DNA of 64,000 nt from Vulcanisaeta distributa JCM 11213 (GTDB lineage: Archaea; Thermoproteota; Thermoprotei; Thermoproteales; Thermocladiaceae), in NCBI GenBank assembly GCA_001316125.1, contig BBCS01000007.1, positions 43,311-107,310 of the forward strand. The letters run 5' to 3'. A program made the position numbers and the translations under genes. The notes under the pieces are model-generated. The model ran no database searches. It worked only from the letters and a program-made list of their open reading frames with translations, and was not told the DNA's origin. This document shows positions 51,254-61,511 of the stretch, piece by piece. Position 1 is the stretch's first letter. Each line of letters begins with the position of its first letter.

Positions 51254-51601
51254 GTGTCTTCGATAGTCGATGTTAGGCTTGGTGATTACCATGGTGAGTG
51301 GGTTTTGGATAGTGGTGTTGTTAGGTATGTTGAGCACGTAGGCGGTGATGTTATTGAGGCTGAGCTTGAGGGTTGTGGTGAGGATTACACTGATTGTGTT
51401 GTTGAGGATGTCGTTAAGAGACTTGGTGATGAGCTTAAGCTTCCAAGGTCAATCCTCGGTTCGATAAAGGCTAGGCTTAAGGTCCTCGGCTTCCCACTGG
51501 TAATTACACTGCGTGAGGAGGTTAATGCTTCAATTGTTGAGTTTAGGGGGGGTAGAAATGGTAATGCCCAGTTAATTATTCGTTATCAACTCATTTCTTA
51601 G
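51254..51601 (+). CDS. Unrecognised 115-residue protein
   Basis: Predicted alpha/beta: DVRLGDYHGEWVLDSGVVRY, VIEAELEGCGEDYTDCVVED and LKLPRSILGSIKARLKVLGF. It is strongly acidic in the first half, with two cysteines. GTG start. The frame is intact and codon use is like its neighbours. It overlaps the 3' end of the convergent MFS gene by 11 bases. No family recognised. Confidence 0.55.
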   Translation: MSSIVDVRLGDYHGEWVLDSGVVRYVEHVGGDVIEAELEGCGEDYTDCVVEDVVKRLGDELKLPRSILGSIKARLKVLGFPLVITLREEVNASIVEFRGGRNGNAQLIIRYQLIS

Positions 51602-52756
51602 TGAGGATTACCCTGAGTATTGCGTAGAGTATGAATGCTACTACAAAGATTACTAAGGCTAGCAATGCTATTCCGCCCAGCCCCATTTTTACGTATGAGT
51701 AGCTGCCAAGGATGCTTCCTAACCCCATGCCGAACCCAAGCACTAGGCTGTATAGGCCCATTGCAGAGCCCCCCTCATGCTTACTAATGCCTCGTCACCC
51801 GTTAATGCGAGTATTGATGGCACTACGGCAGACGCCATGAATATGAAGGGGGCCGAGGTCGCAACGGCTATTATTGGGTTTATGCCAATTAGGAGTAATA
51901 CCGTTAGTATTATGAGACCGATGCTGACACCCGCAATACCGATGCTCATGGTTCTCAACCTACCGAGCTTATCGGACACGTAACCGAAGAATACTGAGCC
52001 AAGGCCGACTACGAGTGTTGCGCCGAGGAATAAAGCGCCGACGTGTATTGGCATCACACCCTTAATACTGCCTATGCTCTGCCCGAGTATATGGCGGCGC
52101 CTAGTATTATCGTTATCGAGAACCAAATGGGTAGTGTCGGTATGGCCCTCCTTGAAATGCCCCCTTAGTGGGTTTAGGTACACAGCGCCTATGGTTGGCC
52201 TTGTCTCAATCATATATCTGAGGGTGATGGCGTAAAATATGACGAGCAACGTCAGTAATACCATGAATGCCGCCGGCCCCCCTCATTAGTTGGTATAGTA
52301 TTGAGCCGATCAGATAACCCAATGCGTAGCCAAATATATTCGTGAAGTCGAAAACCCCCATGCCTAATCCCCCCCTATGTCCCCCCCTCTCGGTTAGGTC
52401 CGTTATCATTGCTAGCGTGGATACGAGGACAAGGGCCGCACCGAAGCCCATTGCTCCGTTAAATAATGCCGTGGCCAGTGGTTCCTAAGTAGGGCTATTG
52501 CCATGTATATTAGTACTACGAATATTAATATCCAGGTGTAACCCAGTATCAACGTTAATCTCCTGCCTAACTTGTCAGCCATATAACCTGCTGCGAAGGA
52601 GCTCAGGGCCTCGACAAATGGGTATGAAGCTAGTATTAAGCCGATCATTATGTTATTACCTGGCGATAGGTAGGATATTAGGAATGTGTTTGCTCCTGAC
52701 CCGATCCTAATCATTAGTATTGGCAGGTATGGTAACAGCGACCCACTACTCCTCAT
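51591..52756 (-). CDS. MFS transporter (frame broken)
   Basis: About 390 residues and roughly 12 membrane helices. Motif A occurs after helix 2 as GYMADKLGRRLTLILG and again in the second half as GYVSDKLGRLRTMSIG. VTLAMITDLTERG-like and GMGVFDFTNIFGYALGYLIG are typical helix 4-5 sequences of drug or metabolite exporters. Breaks near 52480, 52280, 52100 and 51772. The substrate is unknown; the neighbours give no hint. Confidence 0.8.
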
Positions 52757-52812
52757 TGTGTTGGCGTAATGCTTAATTCTTATTAATATTAATTTTAAGT
52801 AGTGGTTCCTAT

Positions 52813-53562
52813 ATGGGTACTATACAATTGATTGATAGGTACTCAAGCAGGTTGCCATTATTGGTAAGGAGGGTCAGGAGAGGCTGTCGAAGGCGCACGT
52901 GGCGATTGTGGGGGTTAGGAGGTTTGGGTACCTTGGTATCGATGTACCTGGTTGGTGCTGGTGTTGGGGGGGAATTGACAATAATTGATTATGACACTAT
53001 AAGCCTTACGGATCTTCATAGGCAATTGCTGTATAGGGAGGAGGACGTCGGTAAGCCGAAGGTTGAGATTGCGTCGAAGAGACTTCATGACCTCAATTCA
53101 ACGGTTAGGATAAGGCCTGTGAATGAGGCATTAACAAGTGAGAATGCGGAGGAGATCCTTAGGGACGTTGATGTCGTGGTTGACGCACTTGATAATTGGT
53201 TGAGTAGGCAGATACTGAATGAGGCGATTGTTAAGTTGAGGAAGCCCTTGGTACATGGTGCGGTGAATGGTTGGTATGGTCAAGTATCAACGATAATACC
53301 GGGCAAGACCCCCTGTCTCTACGAATTAGTCCAGGTTAGGTCGTTACCCCAGTGTGTTGGTTACTGTCCCGTTGTTGGTCCCGTAGTTGGTGTTGTGGCC
53401 TCAATAGAGGCGACTGAAGTTATTAAGTTGATAACGGGCATTGGCGAGCCCCTCATCAATAAGTTGTTAATCATTGATGGTAAGAATTGGGTTGTTGATG
53501 AGATAAAGCTTAGTAGAGTTGAGAGTTGCCCTGTCTGCTCAAGATATCTTAAGGAAAAATAA
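52813..53562 (+). CDS. ThiF/MoeB-family E1-like adenylyltransferase (frame broken)
   Basis: Activates a ubiquitin-like sulfur carrier (MoaD/ThiS/SAMP type) by C-terminal adenylylation. The N-terminus is frame-shifted twice (about 52862 and 52918) but can be read as LIGKEGQERLSKAHVAIVG, then GGLGTLVSMYLVGAGV, DLHRQLLYREEDVGKPKVE, VVDALDNWLSRQILNEA and a zinc site formed by CVGYC and CPVC. About 250 residues. The role could be molybdopterin or tRNA-thiolation sulfur transfer; nearby siroheme and molybdoenzyme genes do not decide. Confidence 0.85.
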   Translation: MGTIQLIDRYSSRLPLLVRRVRRGCRRRTWRLWGLGGLGTLVSMYLVGAGVGGELTIIDYDTISLTDLHRQLLYREEDVGKPKVEIASKRLHDLNSTVRIRPVNEALTSENAEEILRDVDVVVDALDNWLSRQILNEAIVKLRKPLVHGAVNGWYGQVSTIIPGKTPCLYELVQVRSLPQCVGYCPVVGPVVGVVASIEATEVIKLITGIGEPLINKLLIIDGKNWVVDEIKLSRVESCPVCSRYLKEK

Positions 53563-53587
53563 TTTTAAGGAATTAATTAGCAGGTTT

Positions 53588-54540
53588 ATGCTCATGAGGA
53601 GTTTCCTATCGGCATTATGGGCTAAGCTGAGTAATAGGCCATTGGCGCTTTGTGATAGTGGTGATGTTGATGGCATAACAAGTGCAGCCTTATTCCTAAG
53701 GAAGTACCCAAATGGCGTTGTTGTCCTCGCTGCGCCAAGTGAGGTCAATAGGTCCTGGTGGATCAAGCGCCTCTCCTGGACCTTCGTGGCAGACCTACCA
53801 TGCCAGGTAAGGTCTTAATTAGGGCTGACCATCACAGGACTAACAAGCCCTGCGCTAAGGTTGAGTTTTATGACCCTGAGGCGCCCTGCTCGGCTCTAAT
53901 GGCAATGAAGGCGCTGGGTCTTGAGAATGATCCAATAGCCAATAGCCTTGTTAAGGTCGCTATTGAGACCGATACCGCAAACATAACGAGTGAGGAGGCC
54001 GAGAAGCTCGACCTAGCCGTTAGGTTCGCGTCATATCCAGAGAAGATATTTATTGTTAGGAACCTTGCAGTTAATGGTCTACAGGCATTGGGTAATTACA
54101 GGATTGGCAGGTTGATTGAGAGGGGGGGTTATAGGGCTAAGAAGCTCATGCTTGAGATCGCCGATAAAATACCAATTAGGGATATAATAAATATCTATAG
54201 CCCCCCCATTGACCTGGGGGGGATATCCTATAGGCAATTAACGATTGAGCTACAGCATAGAGGTGCTAAGATGGTAAATATATTGCTTAGGCTGAATAGG
54301 AGAACCTTCAGGTATTACTGTGGAGCCGACAAAGATAGTCCATACGACTGTACACAGGTAGCCACTAAGCTTGGTGGCGGCGGTCACAAGTACGCCTCAG
54401 GCGCCCAGTACAAGTCACCGTTCTTTAACCCAGGTAAGGGTGTCGAGGCCTTCGTAAATACGCTAAAGGCTTACTTAAGTGTCAATAAGCTCGAGGTGCT
54501 TGAGCTGGCTAAGGATTCAGTAAGGATTATTACGTACTGA
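53588..54540 (+). CDS. DHH-family phosphoesterase (frame broken)
   Basis: Manganese-dependent phosphoesterase. CDSGDVDGITSAALFL is motif I, VADLP and RADHH are motifs II-III, and the DHHA1 domain ends in LGGGGHKYASGA, the nucleotide-binding glycine motif. It most resembles archaeal RecJ/NrnA-like proteins, so an oligonucleotide or ssDNA substrate is likely. Start ATG 53588 (or 53594) is chosen inside a longer open frame. A lost C near 53798 (CCATGCC for CCCATGCC) breaks the frame. G7/C7 runs near 54122, 54200 and 54216 add residues. Confidence 0.85.
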
Positions 54541-54541
54541 G

Positions 54542-54597
54542 CCATCAGCGCTTTGGACCATCATCACTCATCGGTGGCTACCATCATCATCACCTGT
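54542..54597 (-). ncRNA. Box C/D guide sRNA
   Basis: Minus strand, 5' to 3': C GTGATGA (54587-54593), a 12-nt guide TGATGGTAGCCA, D' CCGA (54571-54574), a 3-nt spacer TGA, C' GTGATGA (54561-54567), a 12-nt guide TGGTCCAAAGCG, D CTGA (54545-54548). C and C' are perfect and both guides are exactly 12 nt. It is antisense to, and almost abuts, the stop codon of the DHH gene. Predicted targets would contain CGCUUUGGACCA and UGGCUACCAUCA; I could not search rRNA. Confidence 0.88.
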
Positions 54598-54649
54598 AGT
54601 ACCTAATTACTAAGTAGCAAAAGCTCTTTAAATGCGCGCTTTCACGGTT

Positions 54650-55336
54650 ATGGCGGGTTTCCTTGGGCAGGGTTGTCGTTATTGATCACCACTGGCGCAG
54701 GCAATCTTAACGACTCTCAGGGATAAAAATACTAAGCAGATTGAATTTAGGAAGGGACTTGTTAGACTTGGTAGGTTGATGGGTTACGAGATTGTGAAGT
54801 CCATGGATATAGAGACCGTGGAGGTGGAGACACCACTTGGTGTTAAGGCTAAGGGCGTTAGGATTAGGGACTTGGATCACGTGGTCATTATTCAGGTGCT
54901 TAGGGCTGCCATGCCACTGGTTGAGGGCTTAGTTAAGATATTCGCGAACGCAAGAATGGGTGTTGTCAGTGCAAGGAGGGTTGAGGAGTCCCATAAACCT
55001 GGCTCACTGGATTTCGACATCGAGATTACGTATGTTAAGGTTCCTAAGATACTTGAGGATGACATACTGATAGTCGCGGATCCAATGCTTGCGACGGGCT
55101 CTACGATAACCTCGGTTTTAAAGCACGTGCTTAAGTACGGGATTCCCAAGAGGACGATTATAGCCAGTGTCATAGCCACTAAGTACGGCATAGAGAGGGT
55201 GCTTAGGGATTATCCATTTGCCGAGATATACACGGTTTCCATAGACCCTGAGATAAATGAGAAGGGCTACATAGTGCCTGGACTGGGTGATGCTGGGGGG
55301 ATAGGGCCTTTGGTGGCCCCTGAAGTAATCTATTAA
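54650..55336 (+). CDS. upp: Uracil phosphoribosyltransferase
   Basis: Salvages uracil to [36 protein letters not shown] and [13 protein letters not shown] mark the family. The PRPP loop reads [14 protein letters not shown] and the uracil site [11 protein letters not shown]. The N-terminal 20 residues are frame-shifted (near 54673 and 54695): [14 protein letters not shown] can be restored by single-base changes. A TATA-like CTCTTTAAATG near 54624-54634 supports a leaderless start close to ATG 54650; TTG 54662 is the alternative. The NCS1 permease at 57.4 kb could import its substrate. Confidence 0.93.
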
Positions 55337-55994
55337 TTACGAGACGAAACCTTACTCATAACATAACTCAAAGCCTCATCAATAAGCCCCTTCCTAGCAA
55401 GCTCATTGAATCTCTCGTCACTATCTAACTCCATGTATAGACTTAACCTAGTCCTCACATCACTCACCACCTCCTTAAGCTTACTCTTAACTGCATACCA
55501 AACCCTCGCCATATTCATTAATTCCTCATCCTCCCTAAGCATGTTCATTATCTTATCAAGGGTTCTCCTCGCCACAATACCGCTAAGCCCCCCCTCAGTA
55601 GTCACCGCAATCCTAATACCGTTGATCTCACTCTCGAAGGGGGACCACGACCTCCGTCTCCTCCGCATTCGTGGCGTCATTGAAGAGCTTACGCATACTC
55701 CTGGCCAGTTCCCTAACCTTCCCATTAATTACCGGGTCATTAGTCGCTATTACCACCAAATCAGCCCACTCAATATTCCTCCTAAGTAATTCCTCATCAT
55801 GAGCATCACCCCCTGATCAACACCACCTTACCCTGCTCGGCATAGCGAAGCAATTCATTACTAAATTCGAGACTTAACACCCTAACATTGGCGCCCGCCA
55901 GGAGGAATTTAATAGCCCTCCTCGTACCAACACCACCGCCACCAACCACCAGCACATTCCTGCCACTGAACTCTATGAAGAGTGGAACCCTCAC
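55333..55994 (-). CDS. Siroheme synthase: precorrin-2 dehydrogenase/ferrochelatase
   Basis: NAD-dependent enzyme (CysG N-terminal/Met8 type) that converts precorrin-2 to sirohydrochlorin and possibly inserts iron. [20 protein letters not shown] is the Rossmann start, followed by [18 protein letters not shown], then [29 protein letters not shown] and [20 protein letters not shown]. Breaks near 55808 and 55640-55665. About 220 residues, the usual length without a methyltransferase domain. It ends against the stop of convergent upp. Confidence 0.85.
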
Positions 55995-56013
55995 GATAAT
56001 CTAATTACTAATC

Positions 56014-56547
56014 TTAATTATTATTTTTACTTACACCTCCCAAATGCAAGGTATTGAGGATTAAATCCCTAATCCTCACTATGGTACTGAGTGATGGCAA
56101 CTCCTCATCAATACTGAAAACAGCGTTCTTAACACTATCCCTGACCCAGGCGCAGTCATTAATTAATATGCCGCGGACCGACCCAGGCACGCTAGACTTC
56201 ACCAACTGCCTAATGACATTATCACCACTAAACCAATGATTAACTTGGGGGGGATGCCAACCATATCTAAGTCAAAGCCAAGCATTATGCTAAGTCGTAA
56301 TTACCCCCCTTAAGGAGTTTATTAATGATCTGCCTAAGCCTTGATTGGTTACACGGTAAATGCCGCCTAGGCATTACCACCTCAATACCTAGTTTTGCAA
56401 GTAAAACTGCCAATACTGAGTAGAATTGAGGCTTACGCCCGGTGGTGGCAGTAGTAATACGTTACCGTTGACTGTTTTTGGTCTAAAGGCCATTACATCG
56501 TCATCAATGTAAATCCTGTATTCATCACCATTGAATATCTCAATCAT
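56014..56547 (-). CDS. Unrecognised protein next to siroheme synthase (frame broken)
   Basis: About 178 residues joined from at least four open pieces: MIEIFNGDEYRIYIDDDVMA, LAVLLAKLGIEVVMPRRHL, HWFSGDNVIRQLVKSSVPGS and RGILINDCAWVRDSVKNAVF. Breaks near 56440, 56310, 56250 (C7; five would fit). TATA CTATATAAGC (56567-56576) fits ATG 56547. I do not recognise it. Position and strand suggest co-expression with siroheme synthase, 20 bp downstream, so a tetrapyrrole-related role is possible but unproven. The number of breaks could also mean a decaying gene. Confidence 0.4.
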
Positions 56548-56580
56548 TGAGGGAGTCATGAATGTAGTGCTTATATAGTA

Positions 56581-57327
56581 TTACTTTTTGAGGAATTCCT
56601 CAAGCCTTGCTTTAACCTCAGGCTTCAGCGACTCCTCAGCCAACGTATTCAATAACTCATCCCACCTATCGCTAACCTCGTTAATTAATGAGGAGATCAT
56701 TAACCTCTTAATTGTTTTATAAACGCCATGAGGCACGGCACTGATCTTACCTATGAGTTCCAGGGATACCCTCAAACCCTCATCAACATCATTAACGACC
56801 TTATGGACTAGACCCCCCCAATCAACAGCCTCATCAGTACTAAGCCTAAAGTCCCTATCCAGGAAGAACCTTGACCTAAGCATGCCAAAGAGATACGGCG
56901 CGAAGGCTGGCGTCACAGGTACAAGCCCATACTTAATACCTGGCAGGGAAAACTCAGAGCCCTTAACGGCAACCACCTGATCAACAAAGTACAGCAATTC
57001 CGTTGCAAATCCATAGGCCGACCCATTAACGAGGGCGATCACGGGCCTCTCACAGTTGGCGATTGTGATTACTAAGTCCCTAATTGCCGTGAAGTACCTC
57101 CTGGACTCCTCAATCGACTTAAAACTATAGATCTCGGCTAAGTCAAGGCCCGAGGAGAAGACTTTTCCCTCGCCAGTAATTACAACGCCTCTGTAATCCC
57201 TACAACCCAGGGCTATTGCGTCTTTAGCATTTAGAGTTAACTCAAGACTAAACGCGTTTCTCTTCTCGGGTCTATTTAACTTAATGATTAGTGAGTTGTC
57301 CATGGGACTTTTAATGACGGTGCTCAT
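56581..57327 (-). CDS. Enoyl-CoA hydratase/isomerase (crotonase) family protein
   Basis: 248 residues of crotonase fold. LNRPEKRNAFSLELTLNAKD and VVITGEGKVFSSGLDLAEIY form the CoA site and first oxyanion strand. GSAYGFATELLYFVDQVVAV holds the second oxyanion Gly and one Glu. The second catalytic Glu of true hydratases (usually in PE at this point) is replaced: SLPGIKYGLVP. It is therefore more likely an isomerase, thioesterase or other crotonase than a hydratase. The frame is intact. C7 near 56813 adds one Gly. Confidence 0.85.
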   Translation of the reverse strand: MSTVIKSPMDNSLIIKLNRPEKRNAFSLELTLNAKDAIALGCRDYRGVVITGEGKVFSSGLDLAEIYSFKSIEESRRYFTAIRDLVITIANCERPVIALVNGSAYGFATELLYFVDQVVAVKGSEFSLPGIKYGLVPVTPAFAPYLFGMLRSRFFLDRDFRLSTDEAVDWGGLVHKVVNDVDEGLRVSLELIGKISAVPHGVYKTIKRLMISSLINEVSDRWDELLNTLAEESLKPEVKARLEEFLKK

Positions 57328-57429
57328 AAAGCCCGCTTATTATAGGGCTGGTTGAATAATAACTTAACTATACCATCTTTAAATTATGAGTAACCCTTAT
57401 AAGGCTTCCTGAGACGTGGTGAGGGCATC

Positions 57430-59046
57430 TTGGTCTACCCAACGGACAGGCTAGAAGCCGTGAAATATGACGTAAAAAGAGGGCAGGTTGAATTAACTAA
57501 GGGATACCCAGAGGAGAAGTTTCTATGGAATGTCGACTTCCATCCAACGCCAATAAGGAAGAGGAATTGGGATTGGTACACCTACGCAGCTATTTGGTTT
57601 GGCATGGCTTTCATAGTGCCCAGCTGGTCCTTGGCGAGTGTTGGTCTGTCCTTTGGCTTAGGAACACTGGACTCAATACTCCTGGTATTCCTAGGCAATG
57701 CAATAGTCCTGATACCAATGATAATACAGAGCCACGGTGGTGCCAGGTATGGAATACCCGAACCCGTCCTAACGAGGACCAGGTGGGGGAGTCTACGGCG
57801 CCATATTCCCGAGCTGGATTAGAGCGGTCATTGGAGCTGGTTGGTGGGGGGGGATAGAGACCTACATAATGACGGAGGCTGCCGTCGGCATATACGCAGT
57901 ATTAACACATAGGTTAAGCGTGATAGAGAGCTACGTCGCCAAGGGCATCGCCAGCCCATACACATTAAGCCTAGCCTTCCCACAGGTCTTCTGGATAACC
58001 TTTGCAGCAATAATACTACTGCAATTAGCATTGCTCTACTTCTCGCCAGTGCCTGAGGCACAGCCAGCCCTTAAATGGTTCGCGAGGCTCGCAGCACCAC
58101 TGGTGCTCCTTGGCTTCGTAATACTGTGGTACAACTTCATGAGCCTATCCCACTGGAACTTCGGGCAGATATTCTCGATTAAACCCACGGTGACTGGGAT
58201 TAATTACTGGGTCATGTGGTTCGCGTTCCTAAACGCGAACATAGCCTACTGGGCCACAATGGCATTGTCAATGCCTGACTACACCAGGTTCGCTAAAAGT
58301 CAATTCGCACAGGCGGTTGGTCAGGTACCAATGCCATTTATGATGCTCATTATTGCATTGCTCGGCGTCATGACCACGGGGGGGGCCATAGAGCAGGTAT
58401 ACCACGTAGCCATTTGGGACCCAATCCTAGCGTCAACACTATACCTAAACCCAACACTCGCAATACTACTAAACACGCTTTTCCTGCTTGCCACGTTCTC
58501 CGTCAATGTTTTCGCGAATACGGTTGGTCCAGCATATGACTTTGCAAATACATTCCCGAGAAAACTGACATGGTTCAGGGGTGCGTTAATAGTAATTGCG
58601 GTCTCAATAATACTTGGTGCATGGACATACTATGGCTCGGCATACGGCTACCTATACAATTGGTTGCTGACTTATGGCGGGTTGCTGGGGTCTGTTGAGG
58701 GCATTATAATATTTGACTATGCATTAATAAGGCGCTTTAAGTTTGAATTAACCGACGTATTCTGGAGTAGGGGGGTAGGTTTAGGTACTGGAGGGGGGGC
58801 ATTAACCCTGCGGCCTTCATAACCTTCGCAATTGTGGAGTTCATAATCTACGCACCCTTCATACCGTACCACAACATAATATTCAGCAACTCATGGCTAA
58901 TATCCTTCCTACTCTCGGGCTTGATATACGTACCATTAATGACACAGTGGGTTATACCTAAATACCAACCTGAATTAAAGGGCTCAATATTCAAGGGAGG
59001 TTACGTAAGTAATGAAGTAATGACGGTTTTTAATAAAGAAGCATAG
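57430..59046 (+). CDS. NCS1-family nucleobase/allantoin permease (frame broken)
   Basis: About 530 residues with 12 membrane helices. The NCS1 features are WNVDFHPTPIRKRNWDWYTY, then AIWFGMAFIVPSWSLASVGL, a break near 57785 leading to GAGWWG-IETYIMTEA, SLSHWNFGQIFSIKPTVTG, NIAYWATMALSMPDYTRF and NVFANTVGPAYDFANTFPRK. A second break is near 58772. NCS1 carriers import uracil, cytosine, hydantoins, allantoin or thiamine. upp and carbamate kinase nearby favour a pyrimidine or ureide substrate. Confidence 0.87.
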
Positions 59047-59083
59047 AGCGATTAGGTCCGTTAAAATTTGATCAATTTACCCT

Positions 59084-60007
59084 CTATCTTACTATCTTGG
59101 TCCCAATCCTACCCCCCCTAATGATGTCTCTAGCCCTACCTAATGGTCCTATGTATGCCGTCTTTCCGCCATTCCTTATGAACCTAATGGCTGCCAGGAC
59201 CTTCGGCCCCCCCATACTACCTGGTGGAAATTGACCCTCGTTGTAGTATTTCTCGAGTTCATTAATTGTGACTTCCATTAACCTTTTCTGATTGGGCTTT
59301 TTGTAATTAATGTATACGTAATCCACGTCAGTTAGTATTAATAGGTAATCGGCATTAATGGCATTGGCAAGTACCTGGCTTGCTAAGTCCTTATCAATGA
59401 CAGCATCAACACCCTGGACTCCGCCATTAACGATGACTGGAATTCCCCCCCCACCGCCCACGGCTATGGGTATGTACCCCCCTCCCTCAGCAGCAACCTT
59501 ATTAGGTCAAGCTCCATTAGGCCCATCGGCTCCGGCGATGTACAACCCTCCTAAACCCACCACGCGCATCCCACCTGAAAACCCAACCCTTTTCTCTCGA
59601 TAATTTATCCGCGGTCTCCCTATCATATAGTGGACCTATGTACTTCGTGGGATTTTGAAAGGCTGGGTCATTTTTATTAATGATTGACCGTGAAACAGCA
59701 ATAACTGGCTCCGCCGAATACCCCCGCCGCATAAACTCATTTGTCAAAGCATTGGCTATTAAGTATCCCATCCAACCCTCGGTGGCTGCATCAATCATAT
59801 CAAGACTCAGGTAATCACCAACCTCTCGGCAAGTAAACCGGCCTGTGGTCCATTACCATGGGTAACAACAACGTCAAAGCCCTCCTCAATCATATCCGCA
59901 ACATCACCCGCCGCGAGTTTAACACTCTCCCACTGCTCCTCAGGCGAACCAACCTTAGCGCCCTCCCTGGCAAAGGCATTCCCGCCCAGCGCGATTACGG
60001 CGAGCAC
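59084..60007 (-). CDS. arcC: Carbamate kinase (frame broken)
   Basis: Makes ATP from carbamoyl phosphate, or the reverse. VIALGGNAFAREG, VVTHGNGPQAGLLAERL, WMGYLIANALTNE, GPLYDRETADKLSREKGW, IPVIVNGGVQGVDAVIDKDL and FPPGSMG-PKVLAAIRF are all family signatures. Frame changes near 59816, 59533 and 59460. About 307 residues. Sharing a neighbourhood with an NCS1 permease and upp suggests use of carbamoyl phosphate from ureide or pyrimidine breakdown (inference). Confidence 0.92.
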
Positions 60008-60166
60008 ACATTAAAGCCATTATACGTGTTTAAATTTATTTCGTATTATTATACATACTACCCATTATACCTATACTTAAGTATATACATACTTTATTAT
60101 TCCTCACCTGATATTGTTGTAATACAACCGTATTCTCCATGACGAAAAGTATTACTTTTAAATATT
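60008..60166. other. AT-rich intergenic region with the gar1-tfb promoter
   Basis: No open frame. It carries a TATA-like AAATTTAAACACG-type element for carbamate kinase (60023-60035, minus) and TTTTAAATATT (60156-60166) for gar1 (plus), and many TATAC-rich words. Confidence 0.5.
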
Positions 60167-60181
60167 GTATACGACGTATAC
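60167..60181. promoter_or_regulatory. 15-bp palindrome between TATA box and gar1 start
   Basis: GTATACG-A-CGTATAC is a perfect 7-bp inverted repeat around one base. It sits directly after the TATA box (60156-60166) and ends six bases before the gar1 ATG, exactly where a repressor would block transcription initiation. The same half-site occurs in a spaced palindrome upstream of enolase. Confidence 0.55.
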
Positions 60182-60186
60182 GCTAG

Positions 60187-60471
60187 ATGCTCAAGAAGAT
60201 AGGCGATATCATGCACTTATCCCATGACAGGAGGTTCGTAATTAAATTATCGTTTACGCCCCCCACTCGGTATTACGATATACGACTACACAATGAAGAG
60301 GTTGGGGGGGGTTTTGTATGATATCATTGGCCCCCCCGTGAACTCGCCCTACGGCTTAGTCAAGCCAGATCCTCAGTTATCAAGGCCTGAGGATTTCGTG
60401 GGTAAGTCCGCGTATGTTAGGGATGTGGACCTGAGGAGAAGGAGGGTGGTGGCCATGGTCACGGCAAATAA
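60187..60471 (+). CDS. gar1: H/ACA RNP protein Gar1 (frame broken)
   Basis: Component of the H/ACA pseudouridylation complex. The frame from ATG 60187 reads MLKKIGDIMHLSHDRRFVIK and, after errors at C6/G8 runs (60260-60265, 60304-60311), TMKRLG-VLYDIIGP-VNSPYG and LVKPDPQL. That is the Gar1 beta-barrel with the KxxG...DxxGPV...PY pattern. The 3' end is unclear: one more frame change near 60432 gives an end EGGGHGHGK with stop at 60469-60471, overlapping the tfb start. The gar1-tfb pair is common in archaea. Confidence 0.8.
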
Positions 60472-61395
60472 GCTTATCAAGGCTGAGAAGCTGGTGTGTC
60501 CTAATTGTGGATCCACGGACATAGTCTTCGACCCAGAGAGGGGGTGAATTGGTTTGTAGGCGTTGCGGCCTAGTGATTGAGGAGCACGTAATGGACTTAG
60601 GGCCTGAATGGAGGGCGTTTAGTGGTGATGAGGCCTTAATTCATGAGAGGGCCAAGCCAATAAGCCCAGCACTGCCTGGCCAGGGCCTTGGTAATTCCGT
60701 TATTGGTATAAAGCATAACCTGCTTCTACACAGTAAGTTGAGGGCGTTGATTAAGCTCAATAGGTATAATCAGTATCAATACACCGAGAGAAGGATTGCC
60801 GAGCTCCTCGATGTGATTAAGCCCGTTAAGTACGAGTTAAATCTGCCTGATAACGTGATTGATGAAGCCATGGTCCTCTTTAGGCAGTTGGCCAGTAGGC
60901 ATGACCTTAGGGGGGGTGTCAGGACTAAGGACCTGGCCCTGGTCCTGCTCTATGTGGCTTGTAAGAGGTCTAGGGTTGTCTGTCCACTCCGTGAGTTGAG
61001 GAATGCATTAAATGTTGAGAGGAGTAAGAGGATTAGTAGGTTGCTTGGTCTTGTTAGGGAGGTCGTTGGTAATAACGATGTGGTCTTGAAGAGTCAGGAG
61101 GAGCTTGGTAGGTTCTTACAAAGGGTGATTAACGCCCTTAAACTTAGTGAGGACATTAGGTACCACGTGACTAAGTTGGCCATGGAGATCATCAATGAAG
61201 GTCAACGTAAACGATTAACCAACGGCAGGACATTCTACGCATTAGTGGCGTCGGCGGTTTACATAGCCGTAACCCTAATGGGCGTTAGGAAGAGACAACG
61301 TGATGTCGCCGAGGCCTCCGGGGGTCACTGATGTAACCATTAGGAATCGTTATAAGGAGGTTGTATCAAAAATAAATATAATCATTGAGGTTTAG
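60455..61395 (+). CDS. tfb: Transcription initiation factor TFB (frame broken)
   Basis: Archaeal TFIIB. The zinc ribbon is CPNCGSTDIVFDPERGE with CRRCGLVIEEHVMD; then the B-finger/linker LGPEWRAFSGDE, and two cyclin repeats (RRIAELLDVIKPVKYELNLP and LGRFLQRVINALKLSEDIRY) ending in the helix-turn-helix QRDVAEASGVTDVTIRNRYK. Frame changes at G5 runs near 60541 and 61320 (four would fit each). ATG 60455 is chosen by the zinc-ribbon distance. About 312 residues. It binds BRE/TATA and recruits RNA polymerase. Confidence 0.93.
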
Positions 61396-61511
61396 CCGTG
61401 GTGCCAACTCATTATTACGTTAAAATTAATTCCTCCTTTAAATCCTGGCTTAGGTTCATGGAATTGAAGTCATCATTGCGTGATTAGAAATTTTTAAAGA
61501 GATGTCCTTTA

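Noticed and set aside
54583..54593. CATCATCAT as a simple trinucleotide repeat.
   Set aside because: It is explained by the tandem TGATGA start of the C/D sRNA on the minus strand.
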